A DNA stretch of 64,000 nt. Source: Nageia nagi. Its lineage: Eukaryota > Pinophyta. Below the pieces are notes generated by a model. It was not told where the DNA came from and searched no databases. It saw only the letters and a list, made by a program, of their open reading frames with translations. Shown piece after piece: positions 18,901-27,374 of this stretch (position 1 is the first letter of the stretch; each line of letters opens with the position of its first letter). The DNA is taken from assembly GCA_050084985.1 (NCBI GenBank), contig JBITNC010000002.1:11656001-11720000 (forward strand). Reading direction: 5' to 3'. A program made the position numbers and the translations under genes.

Positions 18901-21861
18901 TGATGAATTGCTTGGGGACAAGCAATTCTGGAGGGGGGGACTTGTAATGTCCCTAAATTTGCCAATTTGTAAATATGTAAATAATTGGTGTGTTTTGTGT
19001 GTGTTGGACGCCATTGAGGGTATTTTGTCATATTTTGAGGTTAAAATGAGGATTGTAGGGCTAAATAAATGTGCTTTAACTAGTTCAAATGTTAGCATAT
19101 GGGTTAGGAAAGTTATTTAAGTATTTGGTGTGAGTTTCGGGTTAGAAAAAGATATTAATTTGTGCCTTAAGTTGGAATGACGTTTTTGTATTATGTCTAA
19201 GTGACCTCAATCCAAGATTATATCATAGCCCTTAGATCTTATGAGTGTAAGATCTAATCTCAACCCTTCATGATTAGATCTAAGGCTGAGATTTATCCTA
19301 GTATTAGGGTAAAAGAATAAAAGAGATCTAAGACCTCATTTTGTTGTTGTTGTTGATTGGAGAATTGAATTGGGAGAATTCTGAAGAATTTTTGGACTCT
19401 TAGGGATAGCTGAAAGTATCTCTCTGAATTTACAAGATTCCCATTGGATTTTCTACAGTAGAGGCTAGGCCAACTAGCTCTCTACCCGTCTATATTTGGC
19501 AAACCTATCCAGGGTTTGTGATCTGAGCATAATTGTGAACCAGATTAGAACCAGGAAATCATATCTAGCCAAGACGAGGGCAGATAAGGAGCTTTTGGGC
19601 ATTTTAGTGTGTTCAGGAAGCCCTAAAAGAGGAATATATGCCTCTAGGAGGTATATTTGCATGCAAAAAAGGCCAAATCTGACCCAGCCAGCCAGATGTT
19701 TGGCTCACAAGAGGGTTATTTGCATTCAAGAGAGTCAGATCTGCATATATCAGTGTGACATCAGCCCTACAAGACCAAATCAATGGTTTTAAAGCATCAA
19801 AGTCAGCCACATCAGCCAGGCGTCTTATGCATGAGGGTAATTTGGTGATAATCTTCAGTGTTCAGAAGCTAAGCTAGGGTTTGGAGGTTGATTTCTGCTA
19901 TTTAATTGTTATTTCTATTTATTGTGATCTTAGCATGGTTTGCATGTAAGAGAAAAATTAATAAAAAGACAAAAATATTTCAGATCTATTATTTGGCATA
20001 GAAATTCTGTTTTTGGTGTTTGTATTTTGTGTTTGGCACATTACAATATATGATCCTGTAATTTCTTTAATGTCTCTAGTCTGTACCATGCTTTTTGTTC
20101 CTTGTGATACTGTGAATTTCTGTAACTTCCATACCATATTGTTTTGCTCTTCCTGACTCTGTAATGGATTTTGAAACACGTTGTTGTGCTATGTATCTTC
20201 TGATTCCTACCGATGGGTTTTGGAACCACCGAATCCTATTTCCTACCGAGCCCTTTTTGTGGGCCACACAATGTCAATCTTTTCATGCTTGTATGAGTTT
20301 ACAAGGCAGATTTATTCATAACCCTGATTCCTAGGCATGTGAAATACAGAAACCAACAAACTTTTTCATACATGCGGTCAACTAGCTGTCAAATTTATCT
20401 ATCTAGTGCAGATATGCAACAAGATAGATAAAGTTTACAACAGATCCAAAATGGAACTGAGCATGCAAACTAACCTAAATAATCAATAATATATCATACT
20501 AAAAATATAATAGAAAATGTGAAGACACACATGACCATGGATTCTGGTAATGTCCCTTGCAATGCACTTGTTTTCATTGAGCCGATGCCTGTATGCTAAG
20601 GCATGTCCTTATGGACATAACACTGGTGCTGCAGTGTGTGTCCAATAATCTTCTTGAGGCATTTCATAGTCTTCTTTGATGCGTTTCATAGTTTTCTCCA
20701 ATGCAGCGCTGCGCTCAAATCTTTATTTGTTCTTTACTGTGTCGTGCTACTAAAGGCTCTCCATCGATGAGATCCAATACAGGCATCATAAAAGATTCAA
20801 TGAATTCGTAGTTGGTGGATGTCTCAAAGGAGGATGTCAAGGTGCAGTATGCGTAAAAAGCTACCAGAACATACATAGAACATTCATAATCCTGATAATC
20901 CCTCGAACCATTCCTGCGCAGTGCCAGCTGAGGATGAGGATAAATTAGACCAATACATGCAATAGGATTTTAGGCATATCTAAGTGGGGTTGAATTCCTT
21001 ATATCAAGTGGTTTATCATATCCTTGGGATCAATTTCTATTTGCTACATTTTGCTGTTTTCTGACTTTCGTCGTTCAGCAGCAGATTGTTAAAACTGTCA
21101 ACTTTCTCCGCATGAAAGATTTTCCGCATTCCATAAGTAGGGTTGAAAATATCATGCAAAGTGGATATACTATATTTTCTGGACCAATTCCTCTGTTCTT
21201 CGTTTTGCTGTGTTGTCATGTTCATAACACGACCACATCAGCTTTTACACTTTAAGCAAGAATATAATATCTCGATCACTTCTAACTAAGCCCCTGTCCA
21301 TAAGCGCCTGTTTTCAGAAGCCCAACAGCCCACTTGGAATCATCCATGCAATCCAATGTAGATTACATTTCGACACCTTGTTCCAATAGAGGGAAAGAAT
21401 TTTCTTTACTAACCACCAAAAGGTTGATCATGAGAACTAGATCCAAGAAAGGCATGTTGAATTCCAAATGTGCATAATTTTGAACGTTTACCAATGTGGG
21501 TATCCAATGCATGTGTAGAACTGTTTTTTCAAGACATACGTATACACACAACAGAGAGGAGAAGAAAGCCGTTAAGTTTTCTCACACCAATATGGATATT
21601 CAATGCATGCATACAGCTTCTTTCTCTAGCAAATGCAGAAGACATAAGAAGAGGAGATCGTAATAAAAAGACACAACCATTAAATTTATTAAAGTGGGTT
21701 TGGATTAAACTCACCAATTTTTGCCTGAAATCATGAAGCATCACCTTGAAAAAGGAGGAGCCACTGAAATTGCCCACCCTATGAGTTCTGTAGCATTGTT
21801 GGGTGCATCTCAGGCATGGTGAGTATCTTTCAGTGTTATCTCCTCCCTCTTTCTCTGCCAT
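9740..21861 (-). CDS. B3-domain (REM-like) transcription factor gene, 4 exons, 3' end missing
   Basis: The gene is read on the minus strand: exon 1 21861-21715, exon 2 10777-10300, exon 3 10139-10068, exon 4 9972-9740. The exons total 930 nt, or 310 codons without a stop, and every junction is GT-AG and in phase (0, 1, 1, 0). B3 domains are plant-specific DNA-binding domains acting in the nucleus. The first spans residues about 37-127, beginning SSFFKVMLHDF in exon 1 and continuing through KIPPNFA to GWKNFVSDHAIEYGDFLVFK in exon 2. A Cys/His-rich N-terminus (SPCLRCTQQCYRTH) precedes it. Exons 2-4 encode a polar linker, and RPYFHLVMKRSHLCPSFRI at the end of exon 4 looks like the first strand of a second B3 domain, split by an intron as in other REM genes. 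The remainder is not seen, so the gene either runs off the left edge through a huge intron or is truncated. It is not proven functional. Confidence 0.75.
10068..10139 (-). CDS. B3 gene exon 3 (small linker exon)
   Basis: This is a 72 nt exon inferred from phase. The acceptor CAG is at 10142-10140 and the donor GTGTGC at 10067-10062. It encodes YYFNLSMPLSNATRTECVKM and a few more residues without a stop. It is short and without domain homology, so it is supported only by splice sites and phase agreement with exons 2 and 4. Confidence 0.5.
10300..10777 (-). CDS. B3 gene exon 2 (bulk of first B3 domain)
   Basis: The exon is preceded on the minus strand by a pyrimidine-rich TATTGTCTTTGCAG acceptor and begins in phase 0 with KIPPNFAIQIG. 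It carries the B3 core (VILEGPSGQLWHAEL, then GWKNFVSDHAIEYGDFLVFK) and a Ser/Thr/Pro-rich linker, and ends in phase 1 at a GTGAGT donor (10299-10294). A methionine frame continuing upstream of the acceptor (from 10789) is read-through and probably not used. Confidence 0.8.
10801..11429. other. Intron sequence without recognised feature
   Basis: AT-rich sequence directly upstream of the intron 1 acceptor on the minus strand. No coding or transposon signal was recognised. Confidence 0.3.
11430..11600 (+). repeat. SINE-like tRNA-derived element
   Basis: An A-box-like TTGGTAAATGGGG (about 11457-11468) and a B-box-like AGTTCAAATCC (11491-11501) are spaced as in a tRNA-derived pol III promoter. 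A body of about 90 bp follows, then a run of nine A at about 11590-11598. The whole is SINE-sized (about 170 bp). Target duplications were not established and no other copy is in the window, so this is a pattern-based call. Confidence 0.4.
11614..12170 (+). pseudogene. Orphan coding remnant, unrecognised
   Basis: Three consecutive segments look protein-coding but lie in different frames: 11614-11847 (begins MTAKEELEQLVECVGSLETL), 11882-12067 (begins MLDANLGPEEQALRTS) and about 12058-12150 (TEALCWLEANQHDKVVDAM). Composition is that of an ordinary soluble cellular protein, not of a retroelement. The last block loosely recalls the lid region of Hsp70 proteins (TEAL-WL-NQ) but the rest does not, so I make no assignment. 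Its position just after a SINE-like A-tract inside an intron suggests a retroposed or captured fragment. Confidence 0.35.
12440..13060 (+). pseudogene. LINE 3'-end fragment
   Basis: The text from 12460 (YYEIRG-QYHCLF equivalents in broken frames) and the 3' untranslated part are similar in order to 8385-8985. Shared landmarks are TATTATGAGATA, CAATACCATTG, TCTCTTATC and TTTTGGTCACC.GTGGACAT. It is therefore a 5'-truncated copy of the same LINE family, as expected from incomplete reverse transcription. It lies inside intron 1 of the B3 gene. Confidence 0.6.
13170..13545 (-). pseudogene. Gypsy gag remnant
   Basis: The minus strand gives, across two frames and stops, YINNLYHYVYNKMGFLTF followed by AYHFAFKIEENLKHEAKPL. 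This resembles the end of plant Ty3/gypsy gag domains (L-xx-I-xx-M-xxxxxxT-xxAYxxALKVEEKL). No LTR or zinc knuckle was found, so it is a small isolated relic. Confidence 0.4.
13546..14019. other. Intron sequence up to the LTR element
   Basis: No coding signal or repeat was recognised. It ends at the target duplication of the gypsy-type element. Confidence 0.3.
14025..15090 (+). repeat. 5' LTR of gypsy-type element
   Basis: 1,066 bp with TG...CA ends. It is closely similar to 18943-20045 but lacks a block of about 37 bp that is present in the right copy at about 19800-19836, and shows scattered substitutions. Confidence 0.85.
15091..15109 (+). promoter_or_regulatory. Primer-binding site
   Basis: GTGGTATCATAGTTGTGAT directly follows the left LTR. 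It resembles the tRNA-Met primer site TGGTATCAGAGC with a change after TGGTATCA. Confidence 0.7.
15181..16590 (+). pseudogene. Gag with CCHC knuckle (gypsy-type)
   Basis: The frame opens at 15181 (MTNIKKRRPSLEEALASM) and continues, with stops and at least two frameshifts, through FDGSDKITHRGWLQKLQSYF, ATLHLEGFAHQWW and LFLKGLSKPITGLAKAL, the successive blocks of a plant Ty3/gypsy capsid domain. Near 16405-16450 CFSCKKPWGPGHKC provides the CCHC-type knuckle (C-x2-C-x6-H... spacing of the chromovirus type). The two best open pieces are 15624-15926 and 15853-16239, which overlap in different frames. It would package element RNA in the cytoplasm; this copy is broken. Confidence 0.8.
16630..17140 (+). 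pseudogene. Aspartic protease (retropepsin) domain
   Basis: Frame segments read SIKVQGKLGDHSVVVLIDGG, then GGATHTFIDENF, a stop near 16750, and an open part 16814-17140 with ILGVQWLHSLGGIYTNYK. The active-site triad appears as D-G-G where D-S/T-G is usual, so the catalytic site itself is altered. The ILG-WL block is the second conserved protease motif. RT should follow but does not. Confidence 0.75.
17141..18838 (+). other. Unrecognised filler where pol should be
   Basis: About 1.7 kb between protease and the chromodomain-like tail. Short open pieces (17367-17624, 17631-17834, 17872-18105, 18113-18337, 18612-18836) carry none of the RT, RNase H or integrase motifs. The space is too small for a pol of about 3 kb. 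It is replaced or scrambled sequence of unknown origin. Confidence 0.5.
18838..18942 (+). pseudogene. Chromodomain-like tail of integrase and polypurine tract
   Basis: The frame reads VKWKSLPLDDTTWEGPE, matching the C-terminal chromodomain (-WxxxxxxDxTWE-) of plant chromoviruses, followed by a Gly-rich end and the purine-rich tract that primes plus-strand synthesis. It survives although the rest of integrase is missing. Confidence 0.6.
18943..20045 (+). repeat. 3' LTR of gypsy-type element
   Basis: 1,103 bp, TG...CA, the partner of 14025-15090. It is followed at once by the duplicated target ATATA. Confidence 0.85.
20051..21708. other. Intron 1 sequence near exon 1
   Basis: No coding region or complete repeat was recognised. 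Small open frames at 20041-20267 (minus) and 21470-21736 (plus) are not supported; the latter is antisense to exon 1. Confidence 0.3.
21715..21861 (-). CDS. B3 gene exon 1
   Basis: Exon 1 holds 49 codons from an ATG at 21861. An in-frame TGA lies 21 bases upstream of it, so this is the first usable start; a G follows the ATG. The exon ends HDFRQKL at a GTGAGT donor (21714-21709). The FFKVMLHDF block is the opening strand of a B3 domain and is incomplete without exon 2, which supports the long-range join. Confidence 0.75.
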
Positions 21862-22668
21862 GATCTCTGCCTTGGATGCTCAAGACCAACAAACTTCAGT
21901 AGGACTAGGCACTGGGTTTAAGCAATACGGGGATCATGCAAACATCTGGGTGTTTGTCTTCTATTAAAACTAGGCCTTTTGCTTTCATTTCCAAGCTCCA
22001 CGTTAGCTCATGTGAGCAGAAGGGAGGATTTCCAGATCTTCTTCCGATGAGTGTGCAATCTATGGAAGCATGTTAATAAATTGTGATTCAGGGTGCTGGC
22101 CAACGCCATGCTCGTGATGTATCGATTTGAGAGGTGAAAGTCTGTGCACTTGAAGAAAGGTACAAGTTCATATGCATGCAATGTAATGATGTTTTTTTTG
22201 GATTATGTTATTATTTTGTCTTTTAATTATTTCTTCTTTTTAATTAGTAATATTTGGAAGTGCTTTTATTCCATTTTAGATTGATCTTTTTATCATTAAA
22301 TTAAAATAAATTAAATATATAATCATTCGGTGTCATTTAGTGTATTTATGTAAATTTTTATTTGTTCAAAATTTACTCTTTGAAATTGTTATAGCATTCT
22401 TAGATTCGTTAGAACATTTTTGAATGAAAAAAGTTTTATATTAAAGTATATAAATTTAATCATACAAAAGTTGGATGGACAAACATGTCACACTCCAATC
22501 ACCAAAGCATTAACCAATGAACATAAATCAAAAGAACCAAAGTTTTCAAACTGCCTCAACACACGTGGTAGGAGTCACCAGACTATTGAAACTCCATTAA
22601 CATGAGAATAAATGAAAATATCATATTAAGCCATTAAAACTTGGGGAGAGTGCCTTCAAGGATTCATC
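21862..22668 (-). promoter_or_regulatory. Presumed 5' flank of the B3 gene
   Basis: On the minus strand this lies upstream of the ATG at 21861. About 22190-22420 is extremely AT-rich and includes a TATATATTTAA-like string at about 22311-22322. That is too far from the ATG to assign confidently as the TATA box without knowing the 5' untranslated structure. The flank ends at the LTR of the nested element, so any distal promoter lies within about 0.8 kb or has been separated by the insertion. Confidence 0.3.
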
Positions 22669-23824
22669 TGTAGTGTCCCCAATTTCGAGAAACCTTGTTG
22701 AAGGCATAACTTTCGTCACAATCCATAGATCATTGTTTTGTCTTCTAGAATTGATGGAGAATCTTGTGCCAATTATTTTGACAAGTCACATAACATGGTT
22801 ACATCAAGAAATGGGGAAAATATGGACATTTGAAGATTCATCCCCGAAGCTAGTTTCTACTATCATACGTGGGACCCAATTTATTAATATTGTATATTAG
22901 TGTTGTTTGTGACACTTATAATAAATGATCTAGCCCTATGAGCGGTATTAGGAGTGAATTATATTTAGATAAGGAGTCTTTGTTATTTTATGATAAAAGT
23001 GGACCATGTTTTGTAATAAGGAAATATATTATTCCTTAATCGCCCAACATCTAGCTTAAAAGGAGTCATTTGTCAATTAAGAGTTATTTATATTTCTAGA
23101 TTGGGTTAGCCAACCACAAATTAGAATTGGACTTCTATAAAAGGGAAGTGAGCACCTTATTTGAAGACATCATCTTGTGTATTTAATTTTGGATCATTTT
23201 GAGCTTAAGGATGCTTCCCTTCTCTATGTCTTAGGGATTAGGGCTACTCCCTAGCCTAGAAGTGGCTCATCTACACTTCTACATCTCTTAGAGAGCTTGT
23301 GCCTACCATTCTTACCACTTGGGAGCTTGCACTAGTCATTGGGAACCATCTTGATACTTATGCCTAGCTTGGGAGCCTTCTTGGGACTTGCGCCAATCTT
23401 AAGGAGTCTAGGTTGAGCATTTTGGATTCTTGGGCTTTAACCTAGAACTTGTTATAGGCTTGTTACATCCCTACACTTATTTTGGTTGATTATTGATGAT
23501 ATTGTCTCTCATATTGCATCTCGAATGTGAATGAATGTTCCTATGTATTTTTGTTATGCTTATATCTACTTTGTTCATGGGAATGTATGTGAATTAAGTA
23601 CTTTTGGAGCTATTTTTTTATTATATAACAAATCTGACTTGTGCCCTAGTTTTGGTCATATTCACTTGTTATAAGAGCTCTATATCAGATTTAGCTACTG
23701 TTATTATATTCTAGTTTTGAGCGCATGTTTAGATGGTTAATGAGCATGTCCATTGATGTCTTAATTTGTGAATGAATGTGGAATTGAATGCTAAATTAGA
23801 TAAACCCTAGAAAGGTATATTACA
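22669..23824 (+). repeat. 5' LTR of outer gypsy-type element
   Basis: 1,156 bp. It pairs with 33926-35081 along its length with many substitutions, for example in the opening GAGAAACCTTGTTGAAGG block and the closing CCTAGAAAGGTA block. Confidence 0.8.
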
Positions 23825-23840
23825 GTGGTATCAGAAAACT
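23825..23840 (+). promoter_or_regulatory. Primer-binding site of outer element
   Basis: GTGGTATCAGAAAACT directly follows the LTR and resembles the tRNA-Met primer site. Confidence 0.65.
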
Positions 23841-23871
23841 GAATCCTCCCAACTTGTGAAGGATTTGAAAA

Positions 23872-24254
23872 ATGGAAATTCCTTAAGAACAATTGAATTC
23901 TATGGTTAATTTGCTAGCTCAATTAGTCAACAAAGTTGATGGGTTCTCTCAACCCCATCAAGGAATGATACAATCAACCATGCATGAAAAGAGGATGTCG
24001 CCCACTTATCACCTACATTCTTGCAAGAGAAAGAAAGAAACAAAAGACAAGGCGATGATATGGATGATTATTTCGCACAATACCAAGAAAAAAGTTATGA
24101 ATTTAGACAAATAATTTCATTTGAGGGATATTTGAAGTTTTTTGGGAAGAATATTAACCAAGGAAGCAAGTACTATAAGTAATCGCAAGTGCCCATGTTC
24201 AATGGAAGCAACATGATCATCAAAGTATGACTACAAAAGATGAGAACATAATTC
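23872..24254 (+). pseudogene. Gag N-terminal part of outer element
   Basis: An ATG at 23872 is followed after four codons by a stop; the frame then gives MVNLLAQLVNKVDGFSQ and a lysine-rich stretch to 24114. Reading frames near 24190-24240 resemble the entry to the gag core (PMFNGSN). The copia target site follows at 24250-24254, after which gag continues at 30627. Confidence 0.45.
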
Positions 24255-24507
24255 TGTTAAAAACCATAATCTTATTATGGTATTTGTAAATATTTAGAAA
24301 TTAGACATGTGTCAATGACAAGTGTCATTTGAAGTTAGCTAGAGAAATTTTAGCTTAGTGCTTAGGCAGGTAAATTAGTTAGGATGAGGTGTACACTTAG
24401 TTGCACCATTTTAGGAGTTTGTTAGTTAACCACTTTTGTGGTCTATATATTGTAAATTATTCTTGAGTTAATATAACAATCTTGGATTTTTATGATCCAT
24501 TCCTGCA
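24255..24507 (+). repeat. 5' LTR of young copia
   Basis: 253 bp, TGTTAAAAACC to CCTGCA. It contains a TATATATT string at 24444-24451 that may serve as promoter. Confidence 0.92.
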
Positions 24508-24521
24508 TTGGTATCAGAGCA
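24508..24521 (+). promoter_or_regulatory. Primer-binding site of young copia
   Basis: TTGGTATCAGAGC, the standard initiator tRNA-Met primer site, immediately follows the LTR. Confidence 0.88.
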
Positions 24522-25503
24522 AGGAATTTGGAAAACTCCATGCAAATTCATCACTGTAGTTTGCTATGATTTCTAGTAGCATTTTGTTTTGGAGTCTTGG
24601 TTGCTGAGTTTTATCAATTCGTGGCTCCTCTCCAGCAAAAATCGTGATGTCCTCCTCTACTGCAGAAATTATGCTGTAGATGCAAAATTTGTGGCTGGAC
24701 ATCGTTGCTTGACTATTCTGGTTCTATGGTGGTTGTTGTTCTCCTTGGAGACTGATGAAACCCCCTCCAACAGCTCATGTGCATGTATTAAGGATTATGG
24801 GCATCTGACGTCTACTGCTTCCTTGGAGGAGTGTATTTTCTAGCCCTCAATTGGACCCATTTCGTAGCCCATATTTGTAGTTAATTGTGCCATTATGGGC
24901 TCCAACCTAACGTGACTGCTATCATGGGTAGCCTGATGATATTCGTAGCCCTCTAGTGATAAGAATCTTCTGTTGCTTGTTGTTCGTCCTGCTGGATGTG
25001 CGTGAGGTGTCTTCTGCTGCTATCATTTGGATTCCTGCTGTACTTTTGCTATAGTTTGTAGCCCTCCAGACACCTCCTTCAGACGTGGCCCCTCTCTTAC
25101 ATTTGCTAGATGTGAAGAGTGGTGCCTGTTGTTTATTGTAGACTTGGCTATAGCAGAACATGGGTTGACTGCTTCCAGATGTAACATGGGTTTTTCGGAT
25201 GAGTGCCAGACTAGTCTCCTGGCTAAAAACTTTGCTCATGGGAAACGTGGCGCATTTGTTTCACTGTAGAAATTTGTGGAAGATTTCATGAGCTATTTGT
25301 AGCAGTTCTTGCAGATTTTGTGAGCATCATTTGACGTCTCTGCATTTTTTGTGGATCCAGTTCGTTGCTACCTGTAGCCTGCATTTTTTGGTACTCCAAA
25401 TATTTAATTGCAAATTTTATATTTGGGTATATTTAAATATTTAAATTTATTAAATATTTTAATTTTATATTAAAATATTTTTTAATTTTCAAATATTTTG
25501 GCA
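24522..25503 (+). other. Leader of young copia (about 1 kb)
   Basis: Non-coding leader with a recurring GTAGCCCTC / TTTGTAGC theme (near 24840, 24865, 24930, 24945, 25055, 25300 and 25370). A short AT-only stretch at 25395-25500 precedes the first ORF. Small ORFs (24589-24843, 25027-25269) are not supported as genes. Confidence 0.5.
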
Positions 25504-26031
25504 ATGATACGATCTACCGGATGTCATGCCATTCTTATGAATATACTTGAAAATGAAAATCCTAAAAACTTTGATGAAGAAGTAAGAGTGTACGGTATTG
25601 ATACTGTTCTTCAAGATCTCAAAAATATAGTCATTCAATACCAACAAATTATTCTTCCTGACGTACACTATGATGGTGATTTTGAAGACAACGAGTACTT
25701 TGATAGTGCTCCATTTCCTAGTGAAGAATACGAGCCTGAGGAGATTGCAAAAAATTCAATTGAGGAATACACAACAACACCACAGCCACCTGAGATCATC
25801 ATCATCAGCGATAGTGATGAGTATACTCCAGCAGTTGCACCAGTTGATCAAAGTTTTAATCTCAATATTCTAGCCTCCGAGTCAGATTCAGGATTCTGGA
25901 TATCTTCAACTGCACCAGTTGAAGAAAGAGAGAGAGATAACTTTGATCCTGATTATATCCATCCACCAATGGTCATTGAGCAACATATTCGTGAATGCAC
26001 CAATCGCATGTGGATCGATTTAGACTTGTAA
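25504..26031 (+). CDS. Additional ORF upstream of gag in young copia, function unknown
   Basis: 175 residues from the ATG at 25504; the frame is open a little further upstream. It is strongly acidic (Glu/Asp with Pro/Tyr), without stops, and ends 120 bp before the gag ATG in the same orientation. No protease, knuckle, RT or envelope features, no signal peptide and no membrane segment are seen. Residues about 97-106 read PEIIIISDSDE, an uninterrupted aliphatic core followed by acidic serines, the pattern of a phospho-type SUMO-interacting motif; this reading is inference. Standard copia elements have no ORF here. It could be captured host sequence or an accessory protein. Its intactness, next to a gag-pol with many stops, is notable. 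Confidence 0.55.
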   Translation: MIRSTGCHAILMNILENENPKNFDEEVRVYGIDTVLQDLKNIVIQYQQIILPDVHYDGDFEDNEYFDSAPFPSEEYEPEEIAKNSIEEYTTTPQPPEIIIISDSDEYTPAVAPVDQSFNLNILASESDSGFWISSTAPVEERERDNFDPDYIHPPMVIEQHIRECTNRMWIDLDL

Positions 26032-26150
26032 ATTTCTATATTTGACATCATCTTGCTCTATTTTGCCTTGTTTGAGCAAAGATTGTTTATATTTCAAATA
26101 TAGTAAATTATCTACTTCTTTTGTGACTTTGCAACTTTTCATCTTACAAA

Positions 26151-26984
26151 ATGCATTCCTTAGTCAGCATTATTGGGGTTGTTTTGGCTGGTCAAAACAA
26201 TTGGTCAGAATGGTATAGGAAGATAAAAAATACGCTCATCTTCAATGACTTTTGGGAAGGTATATGCGATGGAAAAACCAAACCCATCAAACCAACTGAT
26301 GACAAAGAGCTCATGGTTTGGAACATGAAGAATTGCAAAGCGTATGCTCTAATAGCTGCTTCTATATCTGAAGAAGTCAATTGACATATTAATTCAATTG
26401 ATGATGCTTGGAGTGCACTAGAAAAGTTAAAAGAGTTGTATGACTCTCATTCAGTGTTGGAACTCATCCAACTTCAGTTAAAGCTCTTCAATTTGCAGTT
26501 GCAGAATAATGATCCCATAGCACTTATTTTAGAAATCAATGCAATAATGTATGATATCGAGGCTACAGGTGTTGAAATTGATATTTCTCTTGCAACCTTG
26601 ATCAAAGCTCTCTATCCCACATACTTAACTTATCTTGAATCACTTCAAGCGAGTGGACAATTAGCCACCCTCACCTTCAAAACTTTGTCAGAAAAGATTG
26701 CAGAGCATGAAAAAGCTTTTGGAAAGAAGACCAATGATGCTTTAGATATTATTTACAATGCTCAGTCAGAGAAGAATGATGCTTCTTATGTAGATAGTAG
26801 CAATAGAGGTCATGGTCGGAAAAATTTCAGAGGCAGAGGAGGTAGAAATCAAGGAGGTCGTGGAGATAAAAGGGAGAAGTCAAATTTATATTGCACTCGA
26901 TGCGATAGAAAAGGCCATGAAGCTGCTACATGTCGCATTCCATGGGAGAAAATTGTTGAAAAGAAAGAGCAACAAGGTGATTAG
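26151..26984 (+). pseudogene. Copia gag
   Basis: The frame opens at 26151 and includes NNWSEWYRKIKNTLIF, the usual copia gag opening, then DDAWSALEKLKELYDSHSV and the knuckle CTRCDRKGHEAATC (C-x2-C-x4-H-x4-C). A TGA at 26382-26384 interrupts it; the expected residue there is Arg, so a CGA to TGA change explains it. A second stop at 26982-26984 separates gag from the protease region in the same frame. Gag normally forms the virus-like particle in the cytoplasm. Confidence 0.85.
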
Positions 26985-27374
26985 AGTAATAACTCTGCAT
27001 CTGCTCATTTTGTTACAGCTGAATGTAACATTGGTCTTAGTGACCTAATGAATACTTCATATGCATCATGGGAAGATGCATGGTTGCTTGATATGGGAGC
27101 AACATGTCATATGACTTTCAGGAGGGATTTCTATGAATAATTGAATGAAGATATTGATGGTGCAGTCTACTTTGCAGATCGATCAAAACTTAAGCCATAT
27201 GGAATTGGCTCAATCAGGCTTAAACTACCAAGATTTCTAGATTTTGTGCTTCAAAATGTACTTTATCTTCCAGAATTGAGGAGAAATTTACTTTCCCTTG
27301 TTCTTGTTCGACAACAAGGACATACCATCCATATGTTCGATGGTAAGGTGGAAATACGACAATCTAAGTTGTGA
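26985..27374 (+). pseudogene. Copia protease
   Basis: Same frame as gag. WLLDMGATCHMT holds the active-site block, with D-M-G in place of the usual D-S-G. Further on, VLYLPELRRNLLSL is the conserved C-terminal protease block. A stop lies at 27138-27140 and another at 27372-27374, after which the coding frame shifts. Confidence 0.75.

Larger units (their letters stand above)
14025..20045 (+). mobile_element. Gypsy-type LTR element lacking pol (gag-protease only)
   Basis: A complete element of 6,021 bp flanked by the 5 bp target duplication ATATA (14020-14024 and 20046-20050). LTRs lie at 14025-15090 and 18943-20045; both begin TGTAATG and end ACATTACA. A primer site follows the left LTR, and a purine tract GGAGGGGGGGACT precedes the right one. 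Internal order is gag, CCHC knuckle, protease, about 1.7 kb of unrecognised sequence, then a chromodomain-like tail. RT, RNase H and integrase were not found, so movement would have depended on enzymes of another element. It is inserted in intron 1 of the B3 gene, in the opposite orientation to that gene. Confidence 0.85.
10778..21714 (-). other. B3 gene intron 1 (10,937 bp, transposon-filled)
   Basis: The intron starts GTGAGT and ends TTTGCAG on the minus strand, and separates two halves of a single B3 domain in phase 0. Inside it lie a SINE-like element, an orphan coding remnant, a LINE 3' end, a gypsy gag remnant and a complete gypsy-type LTR element. Introns of this size loaded with LTR elements are typical of conifers and other gymnosperms. 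Confidence 0.7.

Noticed and set aside
21529-21714. Continuation of the exon 1 frame to 21529 as a single-exon protein
   Set aside because: After the GTGAGT donor the translation loses B3 character; exon 2 continues the domain exactly in phase.
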